From the NCBI RefSeq assembly GCF_900108405.1, contig NZ_FNXG01000001.1, forward strand, positions 62,001 to 126,000: a stretch of DNA of 64,000 nt. Reading direction: 5' to 3'. The stretch is from Paracoccus alkenifer (GTDB taxonomy: Bacteria; Pseudomonadota; Alphaproteobacteria; Rhodobacterales; Rhodobacteraceae). Positions 26,109 through 35,586 of this stretch are shown here, piece after piece. How positions within the stretch are numbered: the first letter of the stretch is position 1; every line of letters starts with the position of its first letter. The notes under the pieces are model-generated. The model was not told where the DNA came from. It saw only the letters and a list, made by a program, of their open reading frames with translations, and did no database searches. The position numbers and the translations under genes were made by a program.

Positions 26109-26663
26109 ATGGAATGGATACTGGCTTTCATCGGCATCGCCCTGGCCGCAGCGATTTACGGCGTGGTGATCTACAACGCGCTTGTCGCGCTGCGCCAAAA
26201 GGTCGCCGAAGCCTGGAGCGGGATCGACGTCCAGCTCAAGCGGCGCAGCAATCTGGTGCCGAATCTGGTGGAAACCGTCAGGGGCTATGCCAGCCACGAA
26301 AAGGAACTGCTGGACCGGCTGACCCGCACCCGCGCCTCGGCCGCCGAGCCGGGCGACGTGGCCGGGCGCGCCGCGGCCGAGGGGCAGCTGGGCGCCGCCC
26401 TGACGCGGCTTTTCGCGGTGGCCGAGGCGTATCCCGACCTCAAGGCCAGCCGGAATTTTCAGGATCTGCACGCCTCGCTGGACGAGATCGAGCGCGATAT
26501 CCAGCACGCAAGGCGCTATTACAACGGCGCGGTGCGGATGCTGAACGTCAAGGTGCAAAGCTTTCCGTCAAACCTGATCGCCGGCCGCTTCGGGTTTCAC
26601 GAGGCGGCGTTCTTTGAACTGGAAAGCCCGGCGGAACGCGACGTGCCCAAGGTGTCGTTCTGA
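26109..26663 (+). CDS. lemA: LemA family protein
   Basis: The 184-residue product has an N-terminal membrane helix (about 3-22: [20 protein letters not shown]) followed by the LemA helical domain with its hallmark [19 protein letters not shown] and [20 protein letters not shown], and later [15 protein letters not shown] and [13 protein letters not shown]. LemA proteins are membrane-anchored with poorly defined function and commonly pair with a DUF2207 or TPM-domain protein, as here. The ATG at 26109 is preferred over an in-frame TTG at 26100. Placement between two T6SS blocks may be coincidental. Confidence 0.9.
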   Translation: MEWILAFIGIALAAAIYGVVIYNALVALRQKVAEAWSGIDVQLKRRSNLVPNLVETVRGYASHEKELLDRLTRTRASAAEPGDVAGRAAAEGQLGAALTRLFAVAEAYPDLKASRNFQDLHASLDEIERDIQHARRYYNGAVRMLNVKVQSFPSNLIAGRFGFHEAAFFELESPAERDVPKVSF

Positions 26664-26677
26664 CGACGGGGCTGACG

Positions 26678-28642
26678 ATGGGCCCGCCGACGGGGCTGCG
26701 CCCGCTGGTCGCTGCAATGCTGGCGCTGGTGCTGCTGGCGCTGCTGGCGTTGCAACCGGCGTGGGCCGACGAACGCATCCTGTCCTTTGACAGCGACCTG
26801 CGCGTCCAGCCCGACGGCGCGTTCCTGGTGACCGAGACGATCCGCGTCCGGGCCGAGGGCGATCGCATCCAGCGCGGCATCTTTCGCGATTTTCCGATGC
26901 TGGCCCGGGACGGGCGCGGCACCTATCGCGTCGGGTTCCAGCTGCTTTCCGTTACGCGGGACGGCCGGCCCGAGCCCAGCCGCGTCGAGCAGATCGCCCG
27001 CGCCGTCCGCATCTACATGGGCAGCCCCGACACAAGGCTGACGCCGGGCGAACATGTCTATCAGATCACCTATCGCACGGACCGCCAGCTGCGGTTTTTT
27101 GACGATCACGACGAGGTTTACTGGAACGCCACCGGCACCGAATGGCTGTTTCCCATCGACCTTGCGACCGCGACCGTCCATCTGCCCCAGGGCGCGCGCG
27201 TGCTGGAGCTTGCGGGATTTACCGGCGTCCACGGATCGACCGAAACCGCCCTGCGGTTTTCGCAGCCCGATCCGCTGACCGCGGTGTTCCGCTCTACCCG
27301 CCCGCTGGACCCGCGCGAGGGGCTGACGCTGGCCGTCAGCCTTGCCAAGGGGGCCGTCCCCGCCCCGACAAGGGAACAGCGCCGCGCATGGTTCCGCCGC
27401 GATCACCGCGCCGGCCTGTGGGCGTTGGCCGGGCTGGGGGCAATCGCACTGTATTATCTGGGCGCATGGTGGTTTTTCGGCCGCGATCCCGCGCGCGGCG
27501 TCATCGTGCCGCGATGGGAACCGCCTGCGGGCATGTCCGCCGCCATGGTCGCCGCCAGCCTGCCCGAAGCCAGCCCCGACCCGGACCGGCTGCTGTCGCT
27601 GTCGCTGGTCGAGCTGGCCTCGCGCGGGGTGATCGGCATCGAGATCTCGGGGCCGAAAACCGCCCGGCTGAGGCTGCACGAAAGGCCCCCTCCCCCCGAC
27701 CTGCCCCCCGAGCAGCGGCTTGTCGTCGCCGCGCTGGAAAAATCGGGCGGAGAGCTGGCCATCGACCGCGCCAATGGCGAGGTGATCCGCGCGCTGCGCC
27801 ACGACGCCGCCGCCGGGCTGCGGCAACAACGTCGCGAACGCGGGCTTTATCGCCCCTATGGGTTGCGACTGGGGCTGGGCCTGGGGCTGTCGGTTCCGCT
27901 TTTGATCCTGCCGCCGCTGCAATTGCCCGAGCCGCTGAACGCGCTGATGATCATTTTCGCCGCCAGCGCGGCGTTCCTGCTGCTGACGCTGCGCGCGGCC
28001 GCCTTTGCGTGGGGCAAGGGCAGGTCGCCCGGGGTCTGGTTCGGCCTGATCCTCAGCCTTGCCATTTCCAGCGCGGGCGCGGCGGCGCTGATTCACGCCA
28101 GTGACCTGAACGGAGGCAGCCGCATCATGCCCGCCGCGCTGGCGGGAATCCTGCTGGTCAACGTGATCTTCGCGCCGATTCTGGGCGGCCCCACCGCGGC
28201 CGGCCGCGCGGTGCTGGACCAGATCGAGGGGCTGCGCGAATATATCCGCGTCGCCGAAAAGGATCGTCTTGCCCTCGGGGCGCCCGACATGTCGGTGGCG
28301 CATTTCGAGCGCATCCTGCCCTTTGCGATGGCGCTGGGGCTTGAGGACATCTGGACCCGCCGCTTTCGCGACTGGCTGGCGACGGTGGATGAGCCGGCGA
28401 CACGGGCCGCCGGCGCGCGGCTGCTGTCCGATACCGGACTGGCCGGATATTCCGCCCCCGCCCGCACGGGCACACGCGGCAGCGCCGGCGTGGTGGACCG
28501 GCTTTCTTCCAGCCTGACCGCGGCGATGCCGGCCGCCAGCGCCTCGTCGTCGGCCTTTGGCGGGTCGTCCTCGGGCGGGGGCGGGGGTGGCGGCGGATCC
28601 TCGGGCGGAGGCGGGGGCGGCGGCGGAGGCGGCGGCTGGTAG
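26678..28642 (+). CDS. DUF2207 family membrane protein
   Basis: The 654-residue product has a signal peptide ([14 protein letters not shown], cleaved near residue 31). An extracytoplasmic DUF2207 beta domain follows (about 35-225: [41 protein letters not shown]). There are then several membrane segments (about 248-268, 395-440, 450-470 and 480-505), a cytoplasmic region and a Gly/Ser-rich tail ending in a run of Gly and Trp. The Gly-rich tail is usual in this family. It lies 14 bp after lemA, forming the common lemA-DUF2207 pair. Its exact role is unknown; the pair is expected to act at the inner membrane. Confidence 0.85.
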   Translation: MGPPTGLRPLVAAMLALVLLALLALQPAWADERILSFDSDLRVQPDGAFLVTETIRVRAEGDRIQRGIFRDFPMLARDGRGTYRVGFQLLSVTRDGRPEPSRVEQIARAVRIYMGSPDTRLTPGEHVYQITYRTDRQLRFFDDHDEVYWNATGTEWLFPIDLATATVHLPQGARVLELAGFTGVHGSTETALRFSQPDPLTAVFRSTRPLDPREGLTLAVSLAKGAVPAPTREQRRAWFRRDHRAGLWALAGLGAIALYYLGAWWFFGRDPARGVIVPRWEPPAGMSAAMVAASLPEASPDPDRLLSLSLVELASRGVIGIEISGPKTARLRLHERPPPPDLPPEQRLVVAALEKSGGELAIDRANGEVIRALRHDAAAGLRQQRRERGLYRPYGLRLGLGLGLSVPLLILPPLQLPEPLNALMIIFAASAAFLLLTLRAAAFAWGKGRSPGVWFGLILSLAISSAGAAALIHASDLNGGSRIMPAALAGILLVNVIFAPILGGPTAAGRAVLDQIEGLREYIRVAEKDRLALGAPDMSVAHFERILPFAMALGLEDIWTRRFRDWLATVDEPATRAAGARLLSDTGLAGYSAPARTGTRGSAGVVDRLSSSLTAAMPAASASSSAFGGSSSGGGGGGGGSSGGGGGGGGGGGW

Positions 28643-28681
28643 CGAAAACTTCATCATACTGGTTTTCAACGCCACAAGGCT

Positions 28682-28710
28682 TTGCTAGCCTGTCTTAACT
28701 TTTGTAGACC
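28682..28710 (+). promoter_or_regulatory. Candidate sigma70-type promoter upstream of vgrG
   Basis: The 77-bp gap between the DUF2207 gene and vgrG is AT-rich compared with its surroundings. It contains TTGCTA and TAGACC separated by exactly 17 bp, ending 9 bp before the vgrG ATG. The -10 element is a poor match and the distance to the start codon is very short, so this is a weak candidate for a separate payload transcript. Confidence 0.25.
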
Positions 28711-28719
28711 GAGCTTTTC

Positions 28720-30672
28720 ATGACTCCGCCATTCAGACAGGCCGACCGTTTGGGTCGATTGACCACGGAACTGGGTGACGACGCGATCGTATTGTTACGC
28801 TTCGACGGCACGGATTACCTTAATGAGCTTTACGAATACCGGGTCCAGGGACTTGCAGGCAGCGATGATCTGGATTTCGATGCGCTGATCGGAACCCATG
28901 CCTCGGTCGAGATCGGGACGCGCGACGGGGTGCGGGTGTTCGACGGCATCGTCGCCTCGGCCCGCTGGGCGGGGGTGGGCGAAAACGGCCATCGCTACGA
29001 CCTGACGCTGCGCCCGTGGTTCTGGCTGGCCGGGCGGCGGCGCAACCAGCGGATTTTTCACGACAAGACGGTGGTGCAGATCCTGCGCGAGGTGCTGGCC
29101 GATTACGCCCAGCTTGGCGATCCCGCGCTGGAAATCCAGTTGAGCGACGATTACCCGGTGCTGGAATACACCGTCCAGTATCGCGAAAGCGATCTGGACT
29201 TTGTGCGCAGGCAGCTGGAACGCCACGGGATCAGCTTTTATTTCCGCCACGCCATGGGCAGCCACACGCTGGTGCTGACCGACGACGTGCTGGCCCATGA
29301 CAGCATCGGCGAGCGGCCGTTCAAATCCTATGACGGCCATCACCAGTATGAGCAGGAACATTTCTGGGAATGGACGCCCGAGCGCAACCTGACCACAGGT
29401 GCGATCCGGCTGACCGACTATGACTTCAAGAAGCCGCTGCAAGCGATGGAGGCCGAGCATGTCGGCGACGCCGCCCACGCGCAGGGGCGGATCGAAAGCT
29501 TTGACTATCCGGGCGATTACGCGCAGCAGGAAACCGGCCGCAGCACCGCGCGGCTGCGCACCCGGCAGGAACAGGGGCTTGACCGGCGCAACCGCGCGAC
29601 GGGCGATTGCGCCAGCCTTGGGTCGGGGATGCGGGTGCGGCTGGGCGGCGACAAGGTGCCCGGCACGGGCGAGACCTATCTTTGCCTTGCCGCGACACAT
29701 TCCTTTGTGTCGGAATCCTATGGCTCGGGCGGGGCGGGTAGCGACGGCTACAGCTTTACCGGCTCGTATGTGCTGATGCCCGACACCGCCCCGATGGCGC
29801 CCCCGCGCCGCACCGCGCAACCCGTCGTCCACGGCCCCCAGACCGCCAAGGTGGTGGGCGAGGGCGAGGTGGACTGCGACGAATTCGGCCGCATCCTCGT
29901 CCGCTTTCACTGGGATCTGGACGAGGCGTATTCGATGCGCTGCCGGGTGTCGCAAAGCTGGGCCGGCAGCGGCTGGGGCGGCATGGTGATCCCGCGCACC
30001 GGGATGGAGGTCGTGGTCGAGTTCCTCGAAGGCGATCCCGACAAGCCGCTGGTCACCGGCTGCGTCTTCAACGGCGCGAATCCGCCGCCGATGGCGCTGC
30101 CCGAACACCGGACGCGCTCGACCTTCAAGACCAGCTCGGTTTCGGCGCAGGGCTTCAACGAGCTGACCTTTGAGGACAAGGGCGGCGAGGAATTCATCTA
30201 TCTGCACGCGCAGAAGAACCTGGACATGAAGGTGCTGAATTCGGCGCAGCGCCGGGTCGATTTCGACGATACGGTCAGCGTCGGCAACGATTCGAACCTG
30301 ATCGTCGCGGCCAACCGCACCGAAAGCATCGAGGGGCTGCTGGACCTGTCGGTCAAGGGCGCGATGCGCGAAAAGATCGACGGCGACCGCGGCCTGAGCG
30401 TGGGCGGCAGCTATGCCACCCGCGCCGGCGGCGATCTCACGCTCAAGTCCGACGGCGAGATCGTCATCGACGCGACCCGGATCACGCTGGTCGCCGGCGG
30501 CGCCGCGCTGGTTCTTGACGGGGGCGCGATCAACGCGACGCCCGTGCTGAACGTCGGCGCGGCGTCCCCCGGCGCCGTCGCCCTGCCCGCGATCCCCGCG
30601 GTGCTCAAGGCCGCCGCGGCCGCCGGATCGCCCTTTGTCAGCCACTGCCCGTTTGCCGACACAGGGGTCTGA
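28720..30672 (+). CDS. vgrG: T6SS spike protein VgrG (TssI)
   Basis: VgrG trimers cap the Hcp tube and carry effectors. The 650-residue product has the gp27-like part (about 1-380: LYEYRVQGLAG, YRESDLDFVRRQLERHGISF YFRH), the gp5-like OB fold (about 390-465: VDCDEFGRILVRFHWD, RVSQSWAGSGWGGMVIPRTG) and a beta-helical needle (about 480-600: GFNELTFEDKGGEEFIYLHA, NLDMKV). A short tail ends FVSHCPFADTGV. There is no enzymatic C-terminal extension, so it should deliver separate cargo through the DUF4123 and PAAR proteins that follow. Confidence 0.96.
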   Translation: MTPPFRQADRLGRLTTELGDDAIVLLRFDGTDYLNELYEYRVQGLAGSDDLDFDALIGTHASVEIGTRDGVRVFDGIVASARWAGVGENGHRYDLTLRPWFWLAGRRRNQRIFHDKTVVQILREVLADYAQLGDPALEIQLSDDYPVLEYTVQYRESDLDFVRRQLERHGISFYFRHAMGSHTLVLTDDVLAHDSIGERPFKSYDGHHQYEQEHFWEWTPERNLTTGAIRLTDYDFKKPLQAMEAEHVGDAAHAQGRIESFDYPGDYAQQETGRSTARLRTRQEQGLDRRNRATGDCASLGSGMRVRLGGDKVPGTGETYLCLAATHSFVSESYGSGGAGSDGYSFTGSYVLMPDTAPMAPPRRTAQPVVHGPQTAKVVGEGEVDCDEFGRILVRFHWDLDEAYSMRCRVSQSWAGSGWGGMVIPRTGMEVVVEFLEGDPDKPLVTGCVFNGANPPPMALPEHRTRSTFKTSSVSAQGFNELTFEDKGGEEFIYLHAQKNLDMKVLNSAQRRVDFDDTVSVGNDSNLIVAANRTESIEGLLDLSVKGAMREKIDGDRGLSVGGSYATRAGGDLTLKSDGEIVIDATRITLVAGGAALVLDGGAINATPVLNVGAASPGAVALPAIPAVLKAAAAAGSPFVSHCPFADTGV

Positions 30673-30674
30673 CC

Positions 30675-31943
30675 GTGGAGCCGTGGATCGGGTATTGCCA
30701 TCTGCGCGCCCATGACGACGGGGGCCGGCACTGGCTGGGCAACCGTGGCGAGGCCGCCCGCTGGTTGCTGCTGACCGCCGGCTCTGCCGAAGATTTCCAG
30801 ATCGGAATGCGCCACGCCCTGCCCCGGCTGGGCTGCGAACTGGTCGCGGTGTCCTCGGCCTCGCGCGTGGCGGGCGTCACGGGGCTGGGGGCACTGGCCG
30901 ACGATCTGCCCCGTCTGGTGCGGCAGGTGAACGAATCCCGCCCGGTCGCGCTGGGCGACGCGGCGGCGGTGGACCCCGCGTCGTCATGGGCCGAGCTCGA
31001 CTGGGACACGCTGCTGGCCAGCTCTGGCCAGCTTTGGGCGGTGGTGGACGGGGTGAACTGGCCCGACATCTCGCAGCGCCTTGAGCAAAGCGATGCCGAA
31101 CACAGCTGTCTTTACACCACGCTGAACCCCGAAAGCCGCAGGCTCGCGCCGTGGCTGGTGCGGGTCGATCCGCATGGCAGCTTTCCCGCGCAGCTGCGCG
31201 CCCGGCCGCAGCAGGACCACGGTTTCGTGCTGCTCGGCGGCAGCTCCAGCATGGAGGAAATGCGCCTTCATCTGCGCCGCTTTACCATGCTGCGCACGCC
31301 CCACGACCCCGACACTTCGGTCTATTTCCGCTTTTACGACCCCCGCGTGATGATCGACGCGATCGAGACGATGCCGCACAGCTTTCGCGACAGTTTCGCC
31401 CGCGACCTCAGCGCGATCATCGTGCCCATATCGGCCGAATGCCTGCTGCCCGACGGCGCCCAGCTGCGGGGGCCGGCGCTGGGGGTGTTCGACCCGCCCG
31501 GCCTGGCGCAGGGGCGGCTGCTGCGCTGGACCGGCACGCCCGCCACACCCGGCCCCGCAGCCCAGCAGCGGCGCGGCCCCGGCGTGGTGTCGCCGGCGGA
31601 ATATGCAGCCCTTGGCCAGCGGATGCAGCGCCGTGCGACCGACGGTCTGGCGCGCCGCCTGATGCGGGATTTCGGGCATCTGACCTCGGCGACCCGCTGT
31701 CTTTCGATTGCGCAGGGGGCGGCGGCGGCGGCGGCGGGGTTCGGCATGACCTCGGCCAGCCAGGTTCACATGATCGCGCAGGCGCAGCTGCTGTTCGGCG
31801 CCGATTTCGAACGCCGCTACCCCGAGGCCGGGCAGTTCCTGACCGACCGCACGCTGCTGCCATGGCAAAGAAAGAACCAGCTTGCCGACTGGTTCACCCG
31901 GATGACCACCGCCCACGGGCTGGGACAAAAGGAAATCGCCTGA
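30675..31943 (+). CDS. DUF4123 effector-adaptor protein with an extra N-terminal domain
   Basis: The 422-residue product starts with GTG two bases after the vgrG stop. Residues about 115-240 match DUF4123 (QLWAVVDGVNWPDISQRLEQ, CLYTTLNPESRRLAPWLVRV, RFYDPRVMIDAIETM), the domain of Tap/TEC chaperones that load a cognate effector on VgrG. Residues 1 to about 100 form an additional domain I do not recognise, and 290-422 form a C-terminal helical region. It overlaps the PAAR gene by one base (TGATG). DUF4123 genes sit beside the effector they serve, pointing to the 32224-34071 product as cargo. Confidence 0.85.
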   Translation: MEPWIGYCHLRAHDDGGRHWLGNRGEAARWLLLTAGSAEDFQIGMRHALPRLGCELVAVSSASRVAGVTGLGALADDLPRLVRQVNESRPVALGDAAAVDPASSWAELDWDTLLASSGQLWAVVDGVNWPDISQRLEQSDAEHSCLYTTLNPESRRLAPWLVRVDPHGSFPAQLRARPQQDHGFVLLGGSSSMEEMRLHLRRFTMLRTPHDPDTSVYFRFYDPRVMIDAIETMPHSFRDSFARDLSAIIVPISAECLLPDGAQLRGPALGVFDPPGLAQGRLLRWTGTPATPGPAAQQRRGPGVVSPAEYAALGQRMQRRATDGLARRLMRDFGHLTSATRCLSIAQGAAAAAAGFGMTSASQVHMIAQAQLLFGADFERRYPEAGQFLTDRTLLPWQRKNQLADWFTRMTTAHGLGQKEIA

Positions 31944-32194
31944 TGAAACCCCTTGCCCGGCTTGGCGACAAACACGCCTGCCCCATCCACGGCAGCAACG
32001 CCATCGTGCAGGTCGCCGCCCGTTCGACCTGCGACGCGCTCCCGATCGCGACGGTGGGCGATGTGACGGGCTGCGGCGCCACGATCACCACCGGCACCGG
32101 CGCCTGCCTCATCGACGGCCGGCCCGCCGCCACCATCGGCTCGGCCACCAGCCACGGGGGCGTCATCGTCCAGGGCTCTCATTCCAGGGCCTAG
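31943..32194 (+). CDS. PAAR-domain spike-tip protein
   Basis: The 83-residue product is a bare PAAR domain (RLGDKHACPIHG, IATVGDVTGCGATITTGTGA, LIDGRPAATIGSATSHGG) with His and Cys residues that could bind the tip zinc. PAAR proteins sharpen the VgrG spike and can connect effectors to it. The start overlaps the DUF4123 stop. The next gene begins 29 bp later. Confidence 0.93.
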   Translation: MKPLARLGDKHACPIHGSNAIVQVAARSTCDALPIATVGDVTGCGATITTGTGACLIDGRPAATIGSATSHGGVIVQGSHSRA

Positions 32195-32223
32195 TTTCAG
32201 CCGCGTTTTACCGGAGAAAACCC

Positions 32224-34071
32224 TTGTCCAATTATTCCCCCACGGCTGCGGATTACAGGTTCCTTCTGGACCACCACCCCGAGGTGTTTGCCGACCGCGG
32301 CGCCGCCCGCACGGTCCTTGGCCAGCTTGCCGGCGGGGGCGACGCCCTGAACACCGAGCAACGGCTGGGCGCGCTTGCCACCAACTACAGGGTGGGGGGC
32401 AACCCGCCGATGGCGAAAAGCCCGATCCCGCCGGGGCCGGGCACGGGCCAGGACGGAAATTTCGACCCGGCTTTTGCCGCGCTCTGCGTCGACTGCAAAC
32501 CCAATGAGCCATGCTGCATGACCGCGGGCACGGTCATGGATTTCGCGGATCCCTCGCGCAGGATCGAATGGCCCGCCACCGGCGACAAACCCGCGACGCG
32601 GTTGCTGATCGTCGCCAAGGACGTCCGCGGCGAAATGCTCAGCGGCAAGGTCCGCATCCGGGGCGAGGGCCGGGACTGCATGACCGGGCACCCGCGCCGG
32701 TCGCTGTTTCTCGCACAGGGTGCCACGATGCGGGACACTCTTGTCAGCCGCTCGGGCGCGGATCTTGAGGTCGGCTATCCCAAGACCGTCGGCACCGCCC
32801 TTGCGATGAAGGATTTCGTCCCCGAACAGGCGCTGCTGTTCCTGATGGTCGTCGATACGATCACCAGCTCTGCCGCCATGGTGGCCGGGTCGGGCGGCAT
32901 GACGGTGACCCCGGTGCAATGCGTCGGCGAAGGCAGCATGACGCAGGCGTTCCGGGTCGTCCCGTTTCCGTATTTCGAGGCGTCGGGCGACGCCACCGTG
33001 TCGGTGGGCGTGCATTTCCAGACCACGGGCATCGGCGGCAACGCCTCGATCGCGGGCAATCTGACCGGGAAATACGGGCCTCTCGACATCTCGGGGGCGG
33101 CCAAGGCCGTGGCCACGCCCAGCAGCGGACGCGGCCAGCCCAGCCCGGGCGAGGCCCCGGGAATCATCGGCACCATCGCGTCGATCATCGGCAATTTTTC
33201 GGAATCGGTGTCGCTGGCCTCGCCCAAGCCGGGCCGCATCGTCGACCGCACCGGCTTTGGCTCGGGCGTGCGGTTCGACATGGCGCTGAAGCTGGCCGGC
33301 ACCGGCATCAAGCTCGAGGCGAAAAAGGCCAGCCCCGATCTCGAGGCCAGGCTCGGCTCTTTGGAAACCTCGCTGACCATGACGGCGACGGGCAAGCTGG
33401 ACGTGGTCGATCTGGCCGCGCAGGTCATGCTGTCGCCGGCCGGCGCCCGGCTGGTGCAGGAAGCGCGCGCGACCATGGCCAGCAAATCGAACGCCGTGCG
33501 CGGCGAGGTCCGTGCCGAAGTCTCGGTCTCGGCTCAGGGCAAGCTGACCCACAAGATCGACAGCAACCGCAGCGTGCTGATCCCCGCCAACGCCCCGGCC
33601 GATTTCGAATCCGAGGACATGAGCAGCGAATTCGGCGGCAAGCTGACCGTCCGGGGCGAGGCGATGATACGGCTGCATGTCGAGGGTGAAATCTGGATCG
33701 TCAGCGCCGAGGCCGGCGTTCAGGGCACGCTGCACACCGGCTGGATCTGGGAAATGAAGGTCGACGCCGAGAAAAAGCGCAAGAAGCGCTATTATTTCGA
33801 GGGGTTGAAGGCCCGCGCCACCGGATATGTGCGCATGGGGGCGACCTCGTCGCACAGCAATAGCGCGCGGTCCCGCGATCTTGAAGATTACAGCTCGTCG
33901 CGCAAGGTCACCGTGACCCAGCAGGGGCCATCTTTCACGGCCGGCGACCGCAACTGGAACGACCCCAATGCCAAAAGATCAGAACTGGAAAGTGAGGGGG
34001 CAGTCTATGTTCTTCTTTCGCCGACGGTCGAGCGCGTCACCTCTGCCGCGCCGCCCTGGTCGAATTACTGA
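32224..34071 (+). CDS. Putative T6SS cargo effector of unknown activity
   Basis: The 615-residue product begins with TTG preceded by a good ribosome site (CCGGAGAAAA). It follows vgrG, DUF4123 and PAAR directly, and the next gene overlaps it by 65 bp, the arrangement of an effector-immunity pair. Visible parts are a short N-terminal helical stretch, a Cys cluster around residue 90-105 (CVDCKPNEPCC), a beta-rich domain (about 110-250), a Gly/Ala/Ser-rich stretch with possible amphipathic or membrane-active helix (GTIASIIGNFSESV, about 315-330), a beta-rich C-terminal region (about 345-540) and a basic patch (EKKRKKRYYF). I recognise no catalytic motif. Pore formation is one possibility, but it is only a guess from the Gly-rich central part. 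Confidence 0.65.
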   Translation: MSNYSPTAADYRFLLDHHPEVFADRGAARTVLGQLAGGGDALNTEQRLGALATNYRVGGNPPMAKSPIPPGPGTGQDGNFDPAFAALCVDCKPNEPCCMTAGTVMDFADPSRRIEWPATGDKPATRLLIVAKDVRGEMLSGKVRIRGEGRDCMTGHPRRSLFLAQGATMRDTLVSRSGADLEVGYPKTVGTALAMKDFVPEQALLFLMVVDTITSSAAMVAGSGGMTVTPVQCVGEGSMTQAFRVVPFPYFEASGDATVSVGVHFQTTGIGGNASIAGNLTGKYGPLDISGAAKAVATPSSGRGQPSPGEAPGIIGTIASIIGNFSESVSLASPKPGRIVDRTGFGSGVRFDMALKLAGTGIKLEAKKASPDLEARLGSLETSLTMTATGKLDVVDLAAQVMLSPAGARLVQEARATMASKSNAVRGEVRAEVSVSAQGKLTHKIDSNRSVLIPANAPADFESEDMSSEFGGKLTVRGEAMIRLHVEGEIWIVSAEAGVQGTLHTGWIWEMKVDAEKKRKKRYYFEGLKARATGYVRMGATSSHSNSARSRDLEDYSSSRKVTVTQQGPSFTAGDRNWNDPNAKRSELESEGAVYVLLSPTVERVTSAAPPWSNY

Positions 34072-35056
34072 CCTGCCCAAGGCGGCCCTTGTCGCATTCC
34101 TGTCAATTCTTCCCGGAGGCATATCGGTGGCCAACGACAGTCCCAACCCCGTCAATTATTACGTCGACATCGCCGGCGCGGGTGCCTTTTGGGTGCTGCG
34201 GATCAATGACGTCAGCATCTGGAGCCATTTTGCGCCGGACGACACCAATCTTTCGCTGCCGGTGAACGCGTATCTGAAAACCGGACGCAACGAGATCAGC
34301 GTCAATTTCATGTCAGTCACAGGCTCCCCTGCCGAATACAATCTGGCCGATCCCGATTTCTATTTCCAAGCCAGGATTGATCGCATTGATCTGGTCACCC
34401 GCGACAGCGAGCGTGCGACATTACTGAATCTGGCGCTTGATCAGGACAATGTCGTGATCTCTCCCGAGGTGACCAAATTCGGCTCTGCGCCGGATGAACG
34501 CACCTCGCCGCCGATGAAAATCGGCAAAGATCGTCAGGATGAGGCCGCTCTGATCGGGGGTTGGGGCGACGAATGGACCGGACGCCGGATCACCGCCGAT
34601 TTCGAGATTTCCGACCCCCTGCCCGAACCGCCCTGGGCGTCCGCGCCCGTGCTCGCGGACACGCCGGAAACGCGGGCACGGCTGCTGGCCGCCTATCGTG
34701 ATCTGCACGAGGTCATCCAATCCGGCGACCGGCGCCGGATTCAGACCAGTTATGAGCCGGCGTGGCGACATCTGGCCATCACAATGAATTACGCCTCACT
34801 TGACGAATTCATCCAGAAAACCGCCCCGTCCGAGGCTCTCGCGCCCGACGACGGCCAAGGCGGCATGCTGGAGCCGCTTGATCTCGTCCTTGGACCCGAG
34901 AATTTCGAGATTGAGCGGATGGCGGGCGGTCGCCTGATCCGCATCGTCCCGGATCCCATTCTTTGGCGCCGGGACGGGAAATATGTTGCAAGCACCAATG
35001 TCGCTTTTTTCCAGGGCCCCGACGGAAATCTGCATGTGGGCGCCGTGCTGTATTGA
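34007..35056 (+). CDS. Putative cognate immunity protein, exported
   Basis: The 349-residue product starts at the ATG at 34007 behind a strong GAGGGGG ribosome site, inside the end of the effector gene. A start at 33968 is possible but has no such site. The N-terminus is basic and followed by a hydrophobic segment (ALVAFLSILPGGISVAND, residues about 28-43), so it is likely periplasmic or membrane-anchored. The rest is a soluble beta/alpha protein (YYVDIAGAGAFWVLRINDVS, ARLLAAYRDLHEVIQSGDRR, GKYVASTNVAFFQGPDGNLH). Base composition is visibly less GC-rich than the neighbours, as is common for horizontally exchanged effector-immunity genes. A periplasmic immunity protein would imply that the effector acts in the periplasm or membrane. 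Confidence 0.62.
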   Translation: MFFFRRRSSASPLPRRPGRITDLPKAALVAFLSILPGGISVANDSPNPVNYYVDIAGAGAFWVLRINDVSIWSHFAPDDTNLSLPVNAYLKTGRNEISVNFMSVTGSPAEYNLADPDFYFQARIDRIDLVTRDSERATLLNLALDQDNVVISPEVTKFGSAPDERTSPPMKIGKDRQDEAALIGGWGDEWTGRRITADFEISDPLPEPPWASAPVLADTPETRARLLAAYRDLHEVIQSGDRRRIQTSYEPAWRHLAITMNYASLDEFIQKTAPSEALAPDDGQGGMLEPLDLVLGPENFEIERMAGGRLIRIVPDPILWRRDGKYVASTNVAFFQGPDGNLHVGAVLY

Positions 35057-35071
35057 CCGGGGACCGGCGGC

Positions 35072-35476
35072 CTATTCCGGAGGCAGCCGGTCTACCGCCT
35101 CGCGACGCCCCATGCGGGGCACCTGATCGGGCAGCGGCCCCTCGGCCCCGGCCGAGGGTTTGCGCCGGCCTGCGGCCCAGTCGATGCCAAGGCTCAGCAC
35201 CACCGGCAACGCCAGCAGCAGCAGCGCGGTATAAACCCACGCCTCGACCCGCAGCAGCCGGGTCAGCACCGGGCACAGCCATGCGGGCAGCCAGGCAAGC
35301 TCGGGGCCGGCGGTTTCCAGCGGGCTGCCCGGCTCGGCCGCGACCAGCCCCAGCAGCTGCCCCAACTCGGGCCGGTCACCGAAAGCGGCCTGAAGCAACA
35401 GGCAAAGCGCCGCGCCCCCCGCCAGAATTACCGCTGCCAGGACAACACATGTTCTAAGAAAGAATATATCTTTCAA
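35072..35476 (-). CDS. Small membrane protein of unknown function
   Basis: The 134-residue product has an N-terminal hydrophobic helix (about 7-31: TCVVLAAVILAGGAALCLLL) and a second one at about 78-98 (WVYTALLLLALPVVLSLGID). The extracytoplasmic loop between them is about 45 residues, and a charged cytoplasmic tail follows. The only available start is a TTG with a weak AAGG site; an in-frame stop lies just upstream. It meets the immunity gene tail to tail with a 15-bp gap. It could be a second, membrane-located protective protein of the T6SS payload region or unrelated. Confidence 0.5.
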   Translation of the reverse strand: MKDIFFLRTCVVLAAVILAGGAALCLLLQAAFGDRPELGQLLGLVAAEPGSPLETAGPELAWLPAWLCPVLTRLLRVEAWVYTALLLLALPVVLSLGIDWAAGRRKPSAGAEGPLPDQVPRMGRREAVDRLPPE

Positions 35477-35586
35477 AACCTTGCCCGCTATTTCTCAAAC
35501 GGAGTCACGGTTGTAATTAATATTGTTGTCCCCTTTGGGCAACCACTCTCCGCACCAACAATTGAGGGTAAGGCGCCGCAGATGAC

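Noticed and set aside
28559..28642. Sequencing-error or expansion artefact in the poly-Gly end of the DUF2207 protein
   Set aside because: Gly/Ser-rich tails are normal in this family and the frame ends cleanly.
26597..28675. 692-codon minus-strand frame antisense to the DUF2207 gene
   Set aside because: It has low-complexity Gln/Arg/Gly composition and no ribosome site, and the DUF2207 protein has clear domain structure on the plus strand.
28795..30645. 616-codon minus-strand frame antisense to vgrG
   Set aside because: VgrG has full domain structure on the plus strand. The antisense product lacks any recognisable domain.
32197..33855. 552-codon minus-strand frame antisense to the putative effector
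   Set aside because: It has His/Arg/Gly-rich shadow composition. The plus-strand frame has a ribosome site and sits correctly in the vgrG operon.
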